DNA from: a virus
Direction: 5' to 3' (one strand)
Virus record (IMG/VR): IMGVR_UViG_3300037258_001099
Span: 62,001 to 126,000 of that record
DNA: 64,000 bases
The notes beneath the pieces are model-generated. The model did no database searches and was not told the origin of the DNA. It saw only the letters and a list, made by a program, of their open reading frames with translations. The translations under genes were made by a program, and so were the position numbers. Shown in pieces: positions 34,448 through 42,818 of this stretch (positions are counted from its first letter, which is position 1; each line of letters starts with the position of its first letter).

Positions 34448-35461
34448 TTATCCAAAGATCTCATTAAAGAAATCATTTGCATCTTCAGATGACTTTACTT
34501 CCTCTTCAAGATCTGTCTTTGTCGGCCAGCCATGCTTGGAATTGTTTTCCTCTCCAAGTGGCACCCATCCATGTTTTCGACTATCCTCTTTCCACTGCTC
34601 ATCTGTTTGTCGTGGTCCTCGCTTACAAGAAGCGTTGCCGTATCCTATAACAGTTTCTTTAGCAGTATAGGACTCTATATCTCGAACTGGAATGCGGTAG
34701 TACTTGCTTGCAATATCGCGGTCATGATCACTTCCGCGATCACTTATATCAATAGGGGCTTCAGCTAACGCCATCTGAGTAAGCTTCTTCTCTCCAAATG
34801 TTTTCTGCGCCCATTTATAGAGATCGTCTCCATGACAACTACATCCTCGAACTATTGCAGTAAGGGCTTGAAATGCAAGTTTCCCTTCACCTTTATAAAC
34901 ACCAATATACTCCTGCCATTGCTCTTGGTAGAGTTGGTCAGCAAGAGTAGATGGGACCCATCTTCGTATAGCGCTGCCATAGTGTTCTTCCCAGATATTA
35001 TGGCCCTTATAAGAATAGGGATAAAAGCCCACACCAGTCCCCAGCGTTCCAGTTTTAAAACCCTGTCCTTGTGCGTCTTGCCGTTTTGTTGATCCCTTGA
35101 GCATGAGAGTGGTACAAACATACCCATCAAGAGCAGTCTTGATCCACTCTGACTCCCGATCTTTCTCAGCTTTCTCCTTATTTCGCTCCTGCTGGTACTC
35201 TTGATCCTTCTTCTCTTTCTCGGCTTTCTCTTCAGCATTCATAGCATCATAGAACGCCTTTGTAGGAAGAGGTCGATGCATGACTGTCCAGCCTACCTCG
35301 CTGTAGTAATAGCCTCCACGCTCTCTTGCTTGTGCTGACAGCTTGGCAATAATGGTAAAGGGGTAATCGTCATTGTCGGTAACTTTGACTTTCTGCACAA
35401 GTTCTTGGTCAACTGAGTCTAGACTTTCAAACCACTGGTCGTAGACTTGGTTACTATTCAT
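34448..35461 (-). CDS. Hypothetical protein with charged coiled coil (337 aa)
   Basis: The protein has an acidic N-terminal region, then a long E/K/R-rich coiled coil at about residues 74-105. A globular part follows with aromatic motifs (V-G-F-Y-P-Y-S-Y-K-G-H-N-I-W-E-E-H-Y-G) and an acidic C-terminus. A C-x-C-H near residue 210 could bind metal. No family is recognised. The ribosome site AGAAAGGAAAA is of the type used across this region. Confidence 0.72.
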   Translation of the reverse strand: MNSNQVYDQWFESLDSVDQELVQKVKVTDNDDYPFTIIAKLSAQARERGGYYYSEVGWTVMHRPLPTKAFYDAMNAEEKAEKEKKDQEYQQERNKEKAEKDRESEWIKTALDGYVCTTLMLKGSTKRQDAQGQGFKTGTLGTGVGFYPYSYKGHNIWEEHYGSAIRRWVPSTLADQLYQEQWQEYIGVYKGEGKLAFQALTAIVRGCSCHGDDLYKWAQKTFGEKKLTQMALAEAPIDISDRGSDHDRDIASKYYRIPVRDIESYTAKETVIGYGNASCKRGPRQTDEQWKEDSRKHGWVPLGEENNSKHGWPTKTDLEEEVKSSEDANDFFNEIFG

Positions 35462-35512
35462 GGGTTTTCCTTTCTATTTAAAAGACTTCTGCCTCTAAGT
35501 ATAAAGAGAAAA

Positions 35513-35529
35513 CCCGCAGGGATTGCGGG
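35513..35529 (-). terminator. Terminator after the 35553-35750 gene
   Basis: On the minus strand CCCGCA and TGCGGG form a 6-bp GC stem with a 5-base loop, followed by TTTTCTCTTT. Confidence 0.75.
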
Positions 35530-35552
35530 AATTCTCATGAGTTTTTGCTAAT

Positions 35553-35750
35553 TTAGAGCTTTCCTTCATGCCTTCCGCATTTAGTCCTTATACTTCCAGG
35601 GGGACACCAAAATGGACCGCCACATCCTGGGGCATTGCAGTATCGGGTCTCTCTCTTCTTAGTGCTATCCTTGAGTTTCCTCTCATGTTCCTGCTGTTTT
35701 GCTACTTTATCTCGTCGAAGTCTTTCTGTTTCTTGTGGGTCCTGGTACAT
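35553..35750 (-). CDS. Small zinc-finger-like protein
   Basis: The 65-residue protein has a basic, helical N-terminal half and a C-terminal cysteine cluster (C-N-A-P-G-C-G-G-P-F-W-C-P-P-G ... C-G-R-H) that can form one zinc site. It may bind nucleic acid. Size and position are typical of small phage regulators. Confidence 0.65.
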   Translation of the reverse strand: MYQDPQETERLRRDKVAKQQEHERKLKDSTKKRETRYCNAPGCGGPFWCPPGSIRTKCGRHEGKL

Positions 35751-35762
35751 ATATTTTCCTCT

Positions 35763-36080
35763 CTACTGCTCTAGTATAGTCCTGATAGCCTTACACTTTT
35801 CAGGACTTATCTCTCTCCAATCGATTTCTCGGAGATAGCTAACATTTTTATGATGCTCGATTGTTTCCCGTCTTTCTGAAGTGAGTGGATAAAGCTCCGA
35901 TCTACTAAAATGTCCTCCTTCTATTTTTCTCCCATCTTTTTTGTAGGTCTCTCCGTTCTCTAGGGTGATTCTCCCGCCAGGGGAGATCCTTTCGACCTTG
36001 ACAATACGCCCTACTTCCCGAAATGTTATCTGCAAGTAGAGTTCATCTCCAGTCTTCACTTGGTCTTTCTCTTCTAACAA
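35763..36080 (-). CDS. Hypothetical beta-barrel-like protein, paralogue of the 55091 gene
   Basis: The 105-residue protein starts V-K-T-G-D-E-L-Y-L, followed by a G-R-I-V-K-V-E strand and G-G-R-I-T-L-E-N-G, which suggests a small SH3/KOW-like barrel. It ends with a helix P-E-K-C-K-A-I-R-T-I-L. The same order (V-H-E-G-D-K-L-V-L ... Y-E-K-L-K-R-I-E-A-I) occurs in the product of 55091-55408, so the two are distant paralogues. Function unknown. Confidence 0.65.
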   Translation of the reverse strand: MLEEKDQVKTGDELYLQITFREVGRIVKVERISPGGRITLENGETYKKDGRKIEGGHFSRSELYPLTSERRETIEHHKNVSYLREIDWREISPEKCKAIRTILEQ

Positions 36081-36104
36081 AGTTTCTCCTTCCCAGCTAT
36101 GCTG

Positions 36105-36644
36105 CTATTTTTTCAGGCTCTCGCAGACCCTGATCTTGCACCCTGTCTTCTCAGCAAGCGAGAGTACTGCCTCTCGTATTGGTTCCTCGTCGTCTACGAA
36201 ACAAAGATACTCGATATTTAAAGCATAAATGAGTAGCTCTACTGCACCAGGCTTCCAGAGAGCTGTTTTAACAAACCTAAAAAAATCCATGTCTTTGCAG
36301 TAGATATTTCCGTCAACAGGAAGATCATGTTTGCGTATCCACTTTCTTGTGGCATTAAGTAGATAACTAGGTCTACTGGTAAGGTAGCTGATGCTATACC
36401 CGCTATTGCGTATAGCATAGATGCTCTCTCGTGCATTTGGAATAAGCTCGTCTTTTAGCACAAGCTCCTCTTTATAGAAGGTGTCCTTGTGATAAAAAAC
36501 TTTCTTTTTAAGATCTTCCATCTCTTTCTCATCGAGATACGGCGCAGCACGATTTGTTACCATATAAGCTGTATCCTTGGCATATATCTCGCGCTTTGTG
36601 CAGTCTGCAACAACTCGGTCAATATCAATAATTGCTGTACCCAT
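36105..36644 (-). CDS. HAD-superfamily phosphatase
   Basis: The start at 36644 follows AAAGGGAGA and places the catalytic motif at the N-terminus. The 179-residue protein has motif I D-I-D-R-V (nucleophile Asp and acid Asp), motif II L-T-S-R-P near residue 88, a lysine in F-V-K-T-A-L-W-K, and motif III V-D-D-E-E near 150. It resembles phage and bacterial HAD 5'-nucleotidases, which dephosphorylate nucleotides, and the minimal cap fits a small substrate. Polynucleotide 3'-phosphatase activity is an alternative. Confidence 0.8.
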   Translation of the reverse strand: MGTAIIDIDRVVADCTKREIYAKDTAYMVTNRAAPYLDEKEMEDLKKKVFYHKDTFYKEELVLKDELIPNARESIYAIRNSGYSISYLTSRPSYLLNATRKWIRKHDLPVDGNIYCKDMDFFRFVKTALWKPGAVELLIYALNIEYLCFVDDEEPIREAVLSLAEKTGCKIRVCESLKK

Positions 36645-36666
36645 CAGTCTTCTCCCTTTCCTTCTC

Positions 36667-37359
36667 CTAATTATCCAGGAATATTCCTGCTTTTGCGTCC
36701 TCCGCCGATTCGGCAAGGCGAGCTTCAATCTGGAGATTCATATCTTTTTTATCGTAGCGCTCTTGCTCAAGCTCCTTTGCTTTGCGCTGTGCCTCCTCTG
36801 CCTGATCCCTTGGGAATGGCTTGGGATGGATAAAGGAGACCTCCATGGTTGGGTTTCCCCATAGCTGCTCCTGCTGGCGGAAGTAGCAGAGGAAGTAGGC
36901 TGCATGTGGATGGTTCTTCTCAATACGCTCTCTCCAACGCTTTTGCTCTTCTTCTCTATCATGATGCTCACAAGACTGAGAAGATGGCTGGAAAGTAACA
37001 ACTTTTGGCTCTGGTACTGGAGTAAGTACTCCATTTTCCCAGAAGAGCTTGCCACTTGGCATACTCCCATCATTATTACTTTCGTAAATGTGTAAATTTA
37101 TCCCAACAAGGGAAAATTTGTAGGTTTTTCTATCCTGGACGTGACATGGCTCTATAAAGGCTGTAGCACATCCTGGGAGCACACGAGGATGCCCAAGAGG
37201 AGGCGACCCCTCTTCTCCCTCAATGAAGTATCCTCCATCACGATCCTTGAGAATCTGTCGGAAGCTTTTTGCTGCAAAGTGGTCCTGTGCCCAGGAGAGA
37301 TCTGAGAGGATACGATCGATAGCTTCTTTGAGTGTTGTATAAATTGGCGCTGGTTTCAT
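36667..37359 (-). CDS. Hypothetical protein (230 aa)
   Basis: No family recognised. The N-terminal ~130 residues look globular, and residues about 130-150 carry C-E-H-H-D-R-E-E-E, a possible metal ligand set. The C-terminus is a charged helix (A-E-E-A-Q-R-K-A-K-E-L-E-Q-E-R) followed by an alanine-rich tail. The ribosome site AGAAAGGAAAC precedes the start. Confidence 0.7.
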   Translation of the reverse strand: MKPAPIYTTLKEAIDRILSDLSWAQDHFAAKSFRQILKDRDGGYFIEGEEGSPPLGHPRVLPGCATAFIEPCHVQDRKTYKFSLVGINLHIYESNNDGSMPSGKLFWENGVLTPVPEPKVVTFQPSSQSCEHHDREEEQKRWRERIEKNHPHAAYFLCYFRQQEQLWGNPTMEVSFIHPKPFPRDQAEEAQRKAKELEQERYDKKDMNLQIEARLAESAEDAKAGIFLDN

Positions 37360-37426
37360 ACGTTTCCTTTCTAATTGGGCTACGATTTCTCCATCATAGC
37401 CCAGACATCCGACAGCTCGCGTCGCA

Positions 37427-37651
37427 CTAAGACCGAGGCAATGCTGCCTGAATCTTTAGCCCACGAATGTAGCGCTCTCGATCTTCCAAGAGGACCCTAG
37501 CGAGGATATCTTCGTCAGGTATCTCAATAGGGTCATCCTCCAGACAGCATGCTTGCCTCTCAAGGATAGAGAGATCACGGCGGATGGCCTCATGTTTCTT
37601 TGCCGCCCATGCAGCGTCTTCAATTTCTTGTTCTGTAAATTGTTCTGTCAT
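37427..37651 (-). CDS. Small acidic helical protein
   Basis: 74 residues, rich in E, D, A and R, with a C-C pair near 35. It forms a helix pair by pattern (E-I-E-D-A-A-W-A-A-K-K-H-E-A-I and D-I-L-A-R-V-L-L-E-D-R). No family recognised; it lies 14 bases after its upstream neighbour. Confidence 0.62.
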   Translation of the reverse strand: MTEQFTEQEIEDAAWAAKKHEAIRRDLSILERQACCLEDDPIEIPDEDILARVLLEDRERYIRGLKIQAALPRS

Positions 37652-37665
37652 GGATTTTCCCTTTG

Positions 37666-38244
37666 CTAAACGAGGTGTAGTGGCATGCTATCAAGACTAT
37701 TTGGCTGATACTTTTTCACTAGACGCTCTGGAGCCCAAAGTATGCCAACCGATCCCCAGAATGTTGTTTTAACACCACTATGAATGCCCTTGTGATCACC
37801 AGCAAATGCAAGAATGGCATTTTTATTAATGCGATTCCATCCATGAATGTTCTCTATGTCATAGTCTTCTGGTCTTTTGTGGTTATTTGTCGTATAGACA
37901 AATCCGTATTTGTTTCCCAGATCCTCAACTGGCTGAAAATCATTATCAACTTTGATGCTCTCAATAAGTGCAAGAGCGTAAAGTCCTCCAACTCTATTTT
38001 CTATGTCTACGGCATATCCAAGAGCTTCGGCCTCCTCCTTGGAATAGATCCAGTGTCGCCAGTAGCAGGCTGCAAGACGCAAATCGGCAGGATCTTTCCT
38101 TCTATTCATTTCCTGATACTCTTTAGGGATAGAGCGAAGGTATAAGTCTAGAGTGTCATCTGGAAGGCTTTGTAGCGCAGCTTTTCCCTTGTGGAGGTAG
38201 CGTGCGCTAAAAACAATTTCACTTGCTGGGATGTGATTGCTCAT
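37666..38244 (-). CDS. Hypothetical protein (192 aa)
   Basis: The N-terminal 50 residues read like a small helical domain (A-L-Q-S-L-P-D-D-T-L-D-L-Y-L). The centre contains C-Y-W-R-H-W-I-Y and an H-K-R-P-E-D-Y motif. No membrane segment. It belongs to a run of minus-strand genes with the same AGAAAGGAAA ribosome site. Confidence 0.68.
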   Translation of the reverse strand: MSNHIPASEIVFSARYLHKGKAALQSLPDDTLDLYLRSIPKEYQEMNRRKDPADLRLAACYWRHWIYSKEEAEALGYAVDIENRVGGLYALALIESIKVDNDFQPVEDLGNKYGFVYTTNNHKRPEDYDIENIHGWNRINKNAILAFAGDHKGIHSGVKTTFWGSVGILWAPERLVKKYQPNSLDSMPLHLV

Positions 38245-38319
38245 GAGTATTTCCTTTCTCTTGGGAATAAATCCCTATCTATTGGTATTTTACCAAATCG
38301 TCCGAGACAGAATCTGTCC

Positions 38320-38748
38320 CTACGAGAGCAATTCCTTTGTGTCGATCACATTAGGGAACGATTGGTGAGGATGGTCAGGGAAAACAATCCTGCCATACTC
38401 AATCTTTCGACTGTTATAAAAGTAGCGTGCCTGCCAGTAGACTCCTTCGTCGCTAAAACCAGTAGCATAGCTCCCAGGATTGATAACCCCGATAAGCTGA
38501 TTGAGAACTTCATTGTCTTCAATCCAAAGCTCACCAGCAAAAATCTCTCTGTTGATATAGAGATCATCGCCTTGGGTTACGACACGAAATCCAGCGGACT
38601 GTAGGATTCTCTTTACTCTCACAATAGGAATAAGCTTTCGATTTGATATCTCTTCCTGGTGAATTCGCTGTAGCACCGCAAGTGCTCGATCCATCTGAGC
38701 CGCGAGAATGCAGAGCTCTGTGTACTTTGGAACAATAGTATCTGTCAT
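38320..38748 (-). CDS. Hypothetical protein (142 aa)
   Basis: Start 38748 is chosen because GGAAAGAGG precedes it. The protein begins with a helical segment (A-A-Q-M-D-R-A-L-A-V-L-Q-R-I-H) and then shows alternating short strands. No motif is recognised. The 75-base gap downstream contains a TTGGTA/TACCAA hairpin. Confidence 0.65.
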   Translation of the reverse strand: MTDTIVPKYTELCILAAQMDRALAVLQRIHQEEISNRKLIPIVRVKRILQSAGFRVVTQGDDLYINREIFAGELWIEDNEVLNQLIGVINPGSYATGFSDEGVYWQARYFYNSRKIEYGRIVFPDHPHQSFPNVIDTKELLS

Positions 38749-38750
38749 GA

Positions 38751-39239
38751 CTACCTCTTTCCTCTCTCCTGGCTGTACCAACGCTGATACTCTCGCGCAA
38801 ACTGGTCTCGCAGCTCTGGGCTGAGATCACCAAGCTCTGGGTCGTACCATGTTGGTATTTCTGCGTAGGTTTTTGCCAAGCGCTCTATGTCATAGGTCTT
38901 CTTGATAGAGAGGTGATAGGCCACATCATCCTCTGCCATCTTCCTTGCCTGATCAAGGGCAAAGACTTTTAGCTGGTCTTCCCAGCCTGCTGATGCTTGG
39001 TAGTATGCTTTTTGGTACCGAGCCACATAAACGTAATGAAACATTCGATAGTCGTTGGTAAGATCTTTGTGCGTTTCCTGCAAGCTTCTTGCGCGAGCCG
39101 ATGCAAAATCGAATAGCTCCCGTTGATGAAACGTTACTCCCGATGTTTTGCTGTCGGCGTAGTCCTCACTTGCATCATCTGAGGCAAGTTGCTGAACTTC
39201 AAGTTCCGCTTCAGGGAGCGGATAAAGTGTGTTTGCCAT
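38751..39239 (-). CDS. Hypothetical helical protein (162 aa)
   Basis: Start 39239 follows CAGAAAGGAAA. The protein is helical and aromatic (Y-R-M-F-H-Y-V-Y-V-A-R-Y-Q-K-A-Y-Y), with a charged C-terminus. It is the first gene of the 33.7-39.2 kb cluster. The DNA upstream contains a partial copy of the shared 16-base element abutting the right end of the TnpB cassette. Confidence 0.65.
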   Translation of the reverse strand: MANTLYPLPEAELEVQQLASDDASEDYADSKTSGVTFHQRELFDFASARARSLQETHKDLTNDYRMFHYVYVARYQKAYYQASAGWEDQLKVFALDQARKMAEDDVAYHLSIKKTYDIERLAKTYAEIPTWYDPELGDLSPELRDQFAREYQRWYSQERGKR

Positions 39240-39282
39240 GCTATATTTCCTTTCTGTTAATGGAATGATCCACTCATATTGT

Positions 39283-39420
39283 ATCACTAATCGACTTTGT
39301 GACGTATCCCTGCCCGAAGGTAGAGACTCCTACGCTGTTTCCAACGTTAGACTCGTCCGGCCTAATAATTGCTTTTGCCCAAGTGTTAGGATGTTCACGG
39401 CGGCATTTACATCTCTATCT
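39283..39420 (-). ncRNA. Candidate omega-RNA (reRNA) of the TnpB cassette
   Basis: The minus strand past the tnpB stop reads GTCTCTACCTTCGGGCAGGG then ATACGTCA, the CTTCGGG hairpin and end sequence typical of IS605-type right ends whose 3' RNA guides TnpB. The guide would begin with CAAAGTCGATTAGTGA. The 5' limit inside tnpB is a guess. Confidence 0.5.
39288..39298 (-). repeat. Partial 16-base element at the right end of the TnpB cassette
   Basis: TAATCGACTTT here matches TAATCGACTTT at 40729-40739, so the RHH-tnpB cassette is flanked by 11-base direct repeats of the shared element. Confidence 0.6.
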
Positions 39421-40523
39421 AGTTCGCACCCACAGGCGCAAGAGTGCCATCGCTCCGAGAGATCTTTCTTACGGATAGTTCCGCATCCTGAGCATGTCTG
39501 ACTTGTGTAGGCTGGATTCACAAAGAGGACTGTCCGCCCAGCATTTGCAGCTTTGGCTTTGACCATCTCTGTAAAGCTATGCCATCCCACATCATTGATA
39601 CTTTTGTTAAGACCTGCCTTGGTGCTTGCTCCATTAGGTAGGTACTTCCCGTTTCCATCCTGCTTTGCCTTTGGTCTCTTGCTCAGATTGGCGGGTGCCA
39701 AATCTTCAAACACGATTATCTGGTAGCGATTGACCAGCTTTCTGGACTCTTTGTGGTGAAAGTCTCGTCTCTGGTTACGCACTTTGCGATAAGCTTTGGA
39801 AACTGTCTTGACGGCGTTCTTACGCCTGTGAGAACCGCGCCTCTTACGGGAGAGTGTCTCTTGCAGCTTCTTGAGCTTATTCTCAGATTTTCGATAATGA
39901 CGCGGATTATCGATCATTTTACCATTCGAGAGAGCAGCAAAATGCGCAATACCCAAGTCTATGCCTACATCCTCATAAGCTACTAGCAACTTCTCAGCTT
40001 CGACTTCGCAGACAAATGTCACATACCAGTGCTCACCCTCACGTTTGATCGTACATGTCTTAATCTTGCCTTCAATAGGACGATGAAACCTGATGTTGAT
40101 TGAGCCAATTTTTGAGAGATTGAGCTTAGCATGCTTCTTCTCACCAACTTTGAGCTTCCATCCCTGCAATTCAGGATAAACAAAGCTATCATAGCGGTTG
40201 TACCCCTGAAATCGAGGAAATCCTGGCTTTTCTCCACGTCTTACTCGTTTGAAGAAGCCTTGGAATGCTAAGTCAACACGCTTTATCACGTTTTGTAGTA
40301 CATGGGCGCTAATATCTTTATACTCAGTCCTGATTGCTTTGATCTCTGGAAGATCGCCCTGTTGGTCATAATAGCTGATTGATTTGCGTTTATACTTCCA
40401 AGCTTCTTTTCGTTCTTGCAAAGCAGCGTTGTAGAGCTCTCTACACCGATCAAGAATCCATTGCAGCTTCTCAGCTACTTCTTTATTTGGATAAAGGCGA
40501 TATCTAAAGCTTTTCATGTTCAT
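39330..40523 (-). CDS. tnpB: TnpB RNA-guided nuclease (IS605-type OrfB)
   Basis: Start 40523 follows GGAGAG. The 397-residue protein has the three RuvC acidic residues: D189 in G-I-D-L-G-I, E273 in V-F-E-D-L, and D371 in D-R-D-V-N-A-A. A zinc finger (C344-x2-C347 ... C362-x-C364) separates the last two, and the N-terminal R-Y-R-L-Y-P strand is present, so it appears catalytically intact. TnpB cuts DNA matched to a guide from the element's right end and helps the element persist. No TnpA is present, so it cannot move by itself. It overlaps an RHH gene that shares its promoter. Confidence 0.93.
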   Translation of the reverse strand: MNMKSFRYRLYPNKEVAEKLQWILDRCRELYNAALQERKEAWKYKRKSISYYDQQGDLPEIKAIRTEYKDISAHVLQNVIKRVDLAFQGFFKRVRRGEKPGFPRFQGYNRYDSFVYPELQGWKLKVGEKKHAKLNLSKIGSINIRFHRPIEGKIKTCTIKREGEHWYVTFVCEVEAEKLLVAYEDVGIDLGIAHFAALSNGKMIDNPRHYRKSENKLKKLQETLSRKRRGSHRRKNAVKTVSKAYRKVRNQRRDFHHKESRKLVNRYQIIVFEDLAPANLSKRPKAKQDGNGKYLPNGASTKAGLNKSINDVGWHSFTEMVKAKAANAGRTVLFVNPAYTSQTCSGCGTIRKKDLSERWHSCACGCELDRDVNAAVNILTLGQKQLLGRTSLTLETA

Positions 40524-40686
40524 CTTTTTGCTTCTCTCCTTTCCTTTTCGCGGCATAATCTCTCAATATCCAAATAATCTCACCATTGAATGAACGTTCA
40601 TCTTCCTGTGCAAACTGTTTCGTGTCTTGCCAAACATCCACAGGGAAACGAACTTGTACTTTTTGTTCCGAATGTTTCTCTTTCAT
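40504..40686 (-). CDS. Arc-like ribbon-helix-helix protein co-transcribed with tnpB
   Basis: Start 40686 gives 60 residues. An RHH domain is evident: strand K-V-Q-V-R-F-P, then D-V-W-Q-D-T-K-Q-F-A and S-F-N-G-E-I-I-W-I-L-R-D-Y helices. The end overlaps the tnpB start by 20 bases, so the two are translationally coupled. It is probably an autorepressor that limits tnpB expression. It may belong to the mobile unit, because an 11-base direct repeat flanks both genes together. Confidence 0.8.
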   Translation of the reverse strand: MKEKHSEQKVQVRFPVDVWQDTKQFAQEDERSFNGEIIWILRDYAAKRKGEKQKDEHEKL

Positions 40687-40692
40687 GTACCT

Positions 40693-40721
40693 ATTATACA
40701 CCTATTTTAGATGTATGTCAA
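40693..40721 (-). promoter_or_regulatory. Perfect consensus promoter of the RHH-tnpB operon
   Basis: On the minus strand TTGACA (40721-40716) and TATAAT (40698-40693) are exactly 17 bases apart, with the 16-base element immediately upstream. Confidence 0.88.
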
Positions 40722-40728
40722 TGATAAT

Positions 40729-40747
40729 TAATCGACTTTTTCTTAAA
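40729..40747 (-). promoter_or_regulatory. Copy of the 16-base element (RHH-tnpB)
   Basis: The minus strand reads TTTAAGAAAAAGTCGATTA, one base different from TTAAGGAAAAGTCGAT, ending 7 bases before the -35 box. Confidence 0.65.
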
Positions 40748-40794
40748 TCTCTCGGGACTATCATGAGTTTTCTCTCCTGATTTATACTCTCTTC

Positions 40795-41853
40795 ATGACA
40801 AATTCTCAAGACCCGTTTCACCAGTATCCCGCAAAGTACCCTAAAGCCAGACGCAAAGCTGTGGAAGTTGCTGGGCATATCCACAGGTTGGTTAAGAATG
40901 GGCCGCGTACTGTTGTGGGTACGGTTGTTGACACCAGCTTCCACACGTCTGCTGGCTATGTCAGTTGCACTACGCAGCTTGGAAGCATCGTGAATGTGTT
41001 CGGCGTTCCATACGGCTCTGTGGTAAACGGTATGCGGATTTTCTGTCGTCAGATTGGAGGAGCAGCAACCAATAGATCCTATGTCTATGATGGAGCAGCA
41101 CCCAATCTCTCTGGATTGGGATACACAGGAAGTTTTGCCTATAACACTACTTTTACAGGAAGTCCCTCGGCCATTGCTCTCACCTTTGGAGGCGCTGTCC
41201 CTACCTCGGCCAGCATCATAACAGCGCAAGGTTATTTTGCTTACTGGTTTTTCTACATTCCCGCGCTTCCCACAAGTAATGCCATCCTCTGGCAATTAGT
41301 AAATGGAACGAATGTGCTTTCCTGCACGTATCTACCCAATGGTCGTCTGCAAATAAGCTCACAAGACGGACACGGCTACGCCACAACTGCCCCTGTCTCT
41401 GCCCACAATGTCCACTGGTGTATCTTGCAGCCTGGCCTCTCTGGCCTAGAGCTCCTTGTTGATATGGTGGCAGCCTATAGCGGCTTGCTCTCTTCTCCTG
41501 ATATTCCAACATTTATTGGTGGCAGCTCAGGGTACCAGCTTTCCTTGCTTTCTGATCTTTTTGGAAATAGTCTTTGTCCTCTTGGCACCTGGATTAGCAA
41601 ATTCTCAGTCGGCACTGCCTGGAATACTGTCTACGTGCCACAACTTCAGTCACTGGGAACAGGCCTTGGTAGTGTGCCAAGCTTAGATAGCGAGCTTCCT
41701 TGTGCCACAGCACAGCAAGACGTTTCCCTAACATACGAGCTCCTCTGTGAAGACGTGATAGGATCAAGCAACTTGGTCGATTCTGCCGGAGCTGGGGGAA
41801 CAAATATCTTCATCTCGTCAGGAGGCGCAGTCCAAGCCATAGGTCCCTATTAG
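40795..41853 (+). CDS. Probable virion surface protein with lectin-like fold
   Basis: The 352-residue protein has a basic N-terminus (about 1-40) and then a beta-rich G/S/T body with no charge clusters. It has regularly spaced aromatic strands (Y-F-A-Y-W-F-F-Y-I-P; V-H-W-C-I-L-Q-P) that resemble a concanavalin/LamG-type sandwich. Such domains occur in tail fibres and capsid decorations. No ribosome site is obvious ahead of the ATG. It opens a plus-strand block with a second structural protein and a holin, so a receptor-binding role is possible but unproven. Confidence 0.55.
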   Translation: MTNSQDPFHQYPAKYPKARRKAVEVAGHIHRLVKNGPRTVVGTVVDTSFHTSAGYVSCTTQLGSIVNVFGVPYGSVVNGMRIFCRQIGGAATNRSYVYDGAAPNLSGLGYTGSFAYNTTFTGSPSAIALTFGGAVPTSASIITAQGYFAYWFFYIPALPTSNAILWQLVNGTNVLSCTYLPNGRLQISSQDGHGYATTAPVSAHNVHWCILQPGLSGLELLVDMVAAYSGLLSSPDIPTFIGGSSGYQLSLLSDLFGNSLCPLGTWISKFSVGTAWNTVYVPQLQSLGTGLGSVPSLDSELPCATAQQDVSLTYELLCEDVIGSSNLVDSAGAGGTNIFISSGGAVQAIGPY

Positions 41854-41936
41854 AAAGTAGCCTCTCTTGCTGCTGTCCCCCTAGAATGATCGTATCCCTC
41901 TACACGGGAGGGTAGATTTTGGGAGATTGCTACTTT
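41854..41936 (+). promoter_or_regulatory. Structured leader before the 41957 gene
   Basis: AAAGTAGC (41854-41861) pairs with GCTACTTT (41929-41936). Inside, CCCTC (41896-41900) pairs with GAGGG (41908-41912). The structure fills the gap between two genes of the same operon. Confidence 0.45.
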
Positions 41937-41956
41937 ACCTTTGGGAGGATTTTTCT

Positions 41957-42808
41957 ATGGCCCTTACCACCACACAAATAACCCAGATAACAGATTCACT
42001 TGCTAAAGGCTGTGACGACTTTAATACCGCCTTTATCCTCAACACCAACACTAACACACCACTCTACTCCACCATTGTTACTGGTGTCTCAGGGACCGGA
42101 GCAAGCCAGACTTTGGGAAGAGTTTTGAACTTTTTGGAGCTCGCATCTGAAGTCAATATGCTTGGCAAGATGCAAGCAGTTGCCGCTACCGTGACTTCCT
42201 ATATCGCCTCGATCAGGTCACTGGCTGGGTACTATCAAACGCTCTACCCAGTACTGGACGCGCTTGACCTCTCCATCTCTGGTGGACTCAACGCCTTTCT
42301 CACAACAAACTCACTTCAGGTAAGTGCCCATGTAGCCACTGCTTTCAATAACTACCAGAATGTAGCAGTAGCCGCAGGCTTCCGTAGCGCAGGGAACATC
42401 CCTACAGCTATTGCTGTGCCAAACTACTTCCCATACGCAGTAGTAGACGATATGTGGGATATGACTGCATCTGGTGCTACAACTTTCTCAGCTAACTTAG
42501 TGGGCGCAAATACGTCTACAGCCGTTTCAGGAGGGGGATCAGCGCAATTATACATATACAAGGTCAATGCGGGAAATGCCGCTGGAGGAGCAACCTTTAC
42601 AATTACCTATACAAATGCTCTTGGCGGATCATCCCAGGCAACGTACAGCACTGTCTCTGGTACTCCAACAGCCTCCGGCTCTCTTGCTGCTGGTTTCTCT
42701 ATATCTGGAGCCATTGTTCAGGCTGTCACGGCTGTCACGGCTACTGGAATGACCTCTGGGGAGCAGTATCGCCTTGGATGTAAATTGCTTAGAAGCCCTG
42801 CGTACTAG
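41957..42808 (+). CDS. Probable virion protein (283 aa)
   Basis: Start 41957 follows GGGAGGAT. The first ~130 residues are helical and neutral (T-T-Q-I-T-Q-I-T-D-S-L ... L-A-S-E-V-N-M-L-G-K-M). The last ~110 are a beta-rich, G/S/T/A-dominated domain (G-G-A-T-F-T-I-T-Y-T-N-A). The composition is typical of phage structural proteins with a C-terminal immunoglobulin-like head. Position before a holin suggests an end-of-morphogenesis gene. No family is recognised. Confidence 0.6.
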   Translation: MALTTTQITQITDSLAKGCDDFNTAFILNTNTNTPLYSTIVTGVSGTGASQTLGRVLNFLELASEVNMLGKMQAVAATVTSYIASIRSLAGYYQTLYPVLDALDLSISGGLNAFLTTNSLQVSAHVATAFNNYQNVAVAAGFRSAGNIPTAIAVPNYFPYAVVDDMWDMTASGATTFSANLVGANTSTAVSGGGSAQLYIYKVNAGNAAGGATFTITYTNALGGSSQATYSTVSGTPTASGSLAAGFSISGAIVQAVTAVTATGMTSGEQYRLGCKLLRSPAY

Positions 42809-42818
42809 GAGAACGCCT

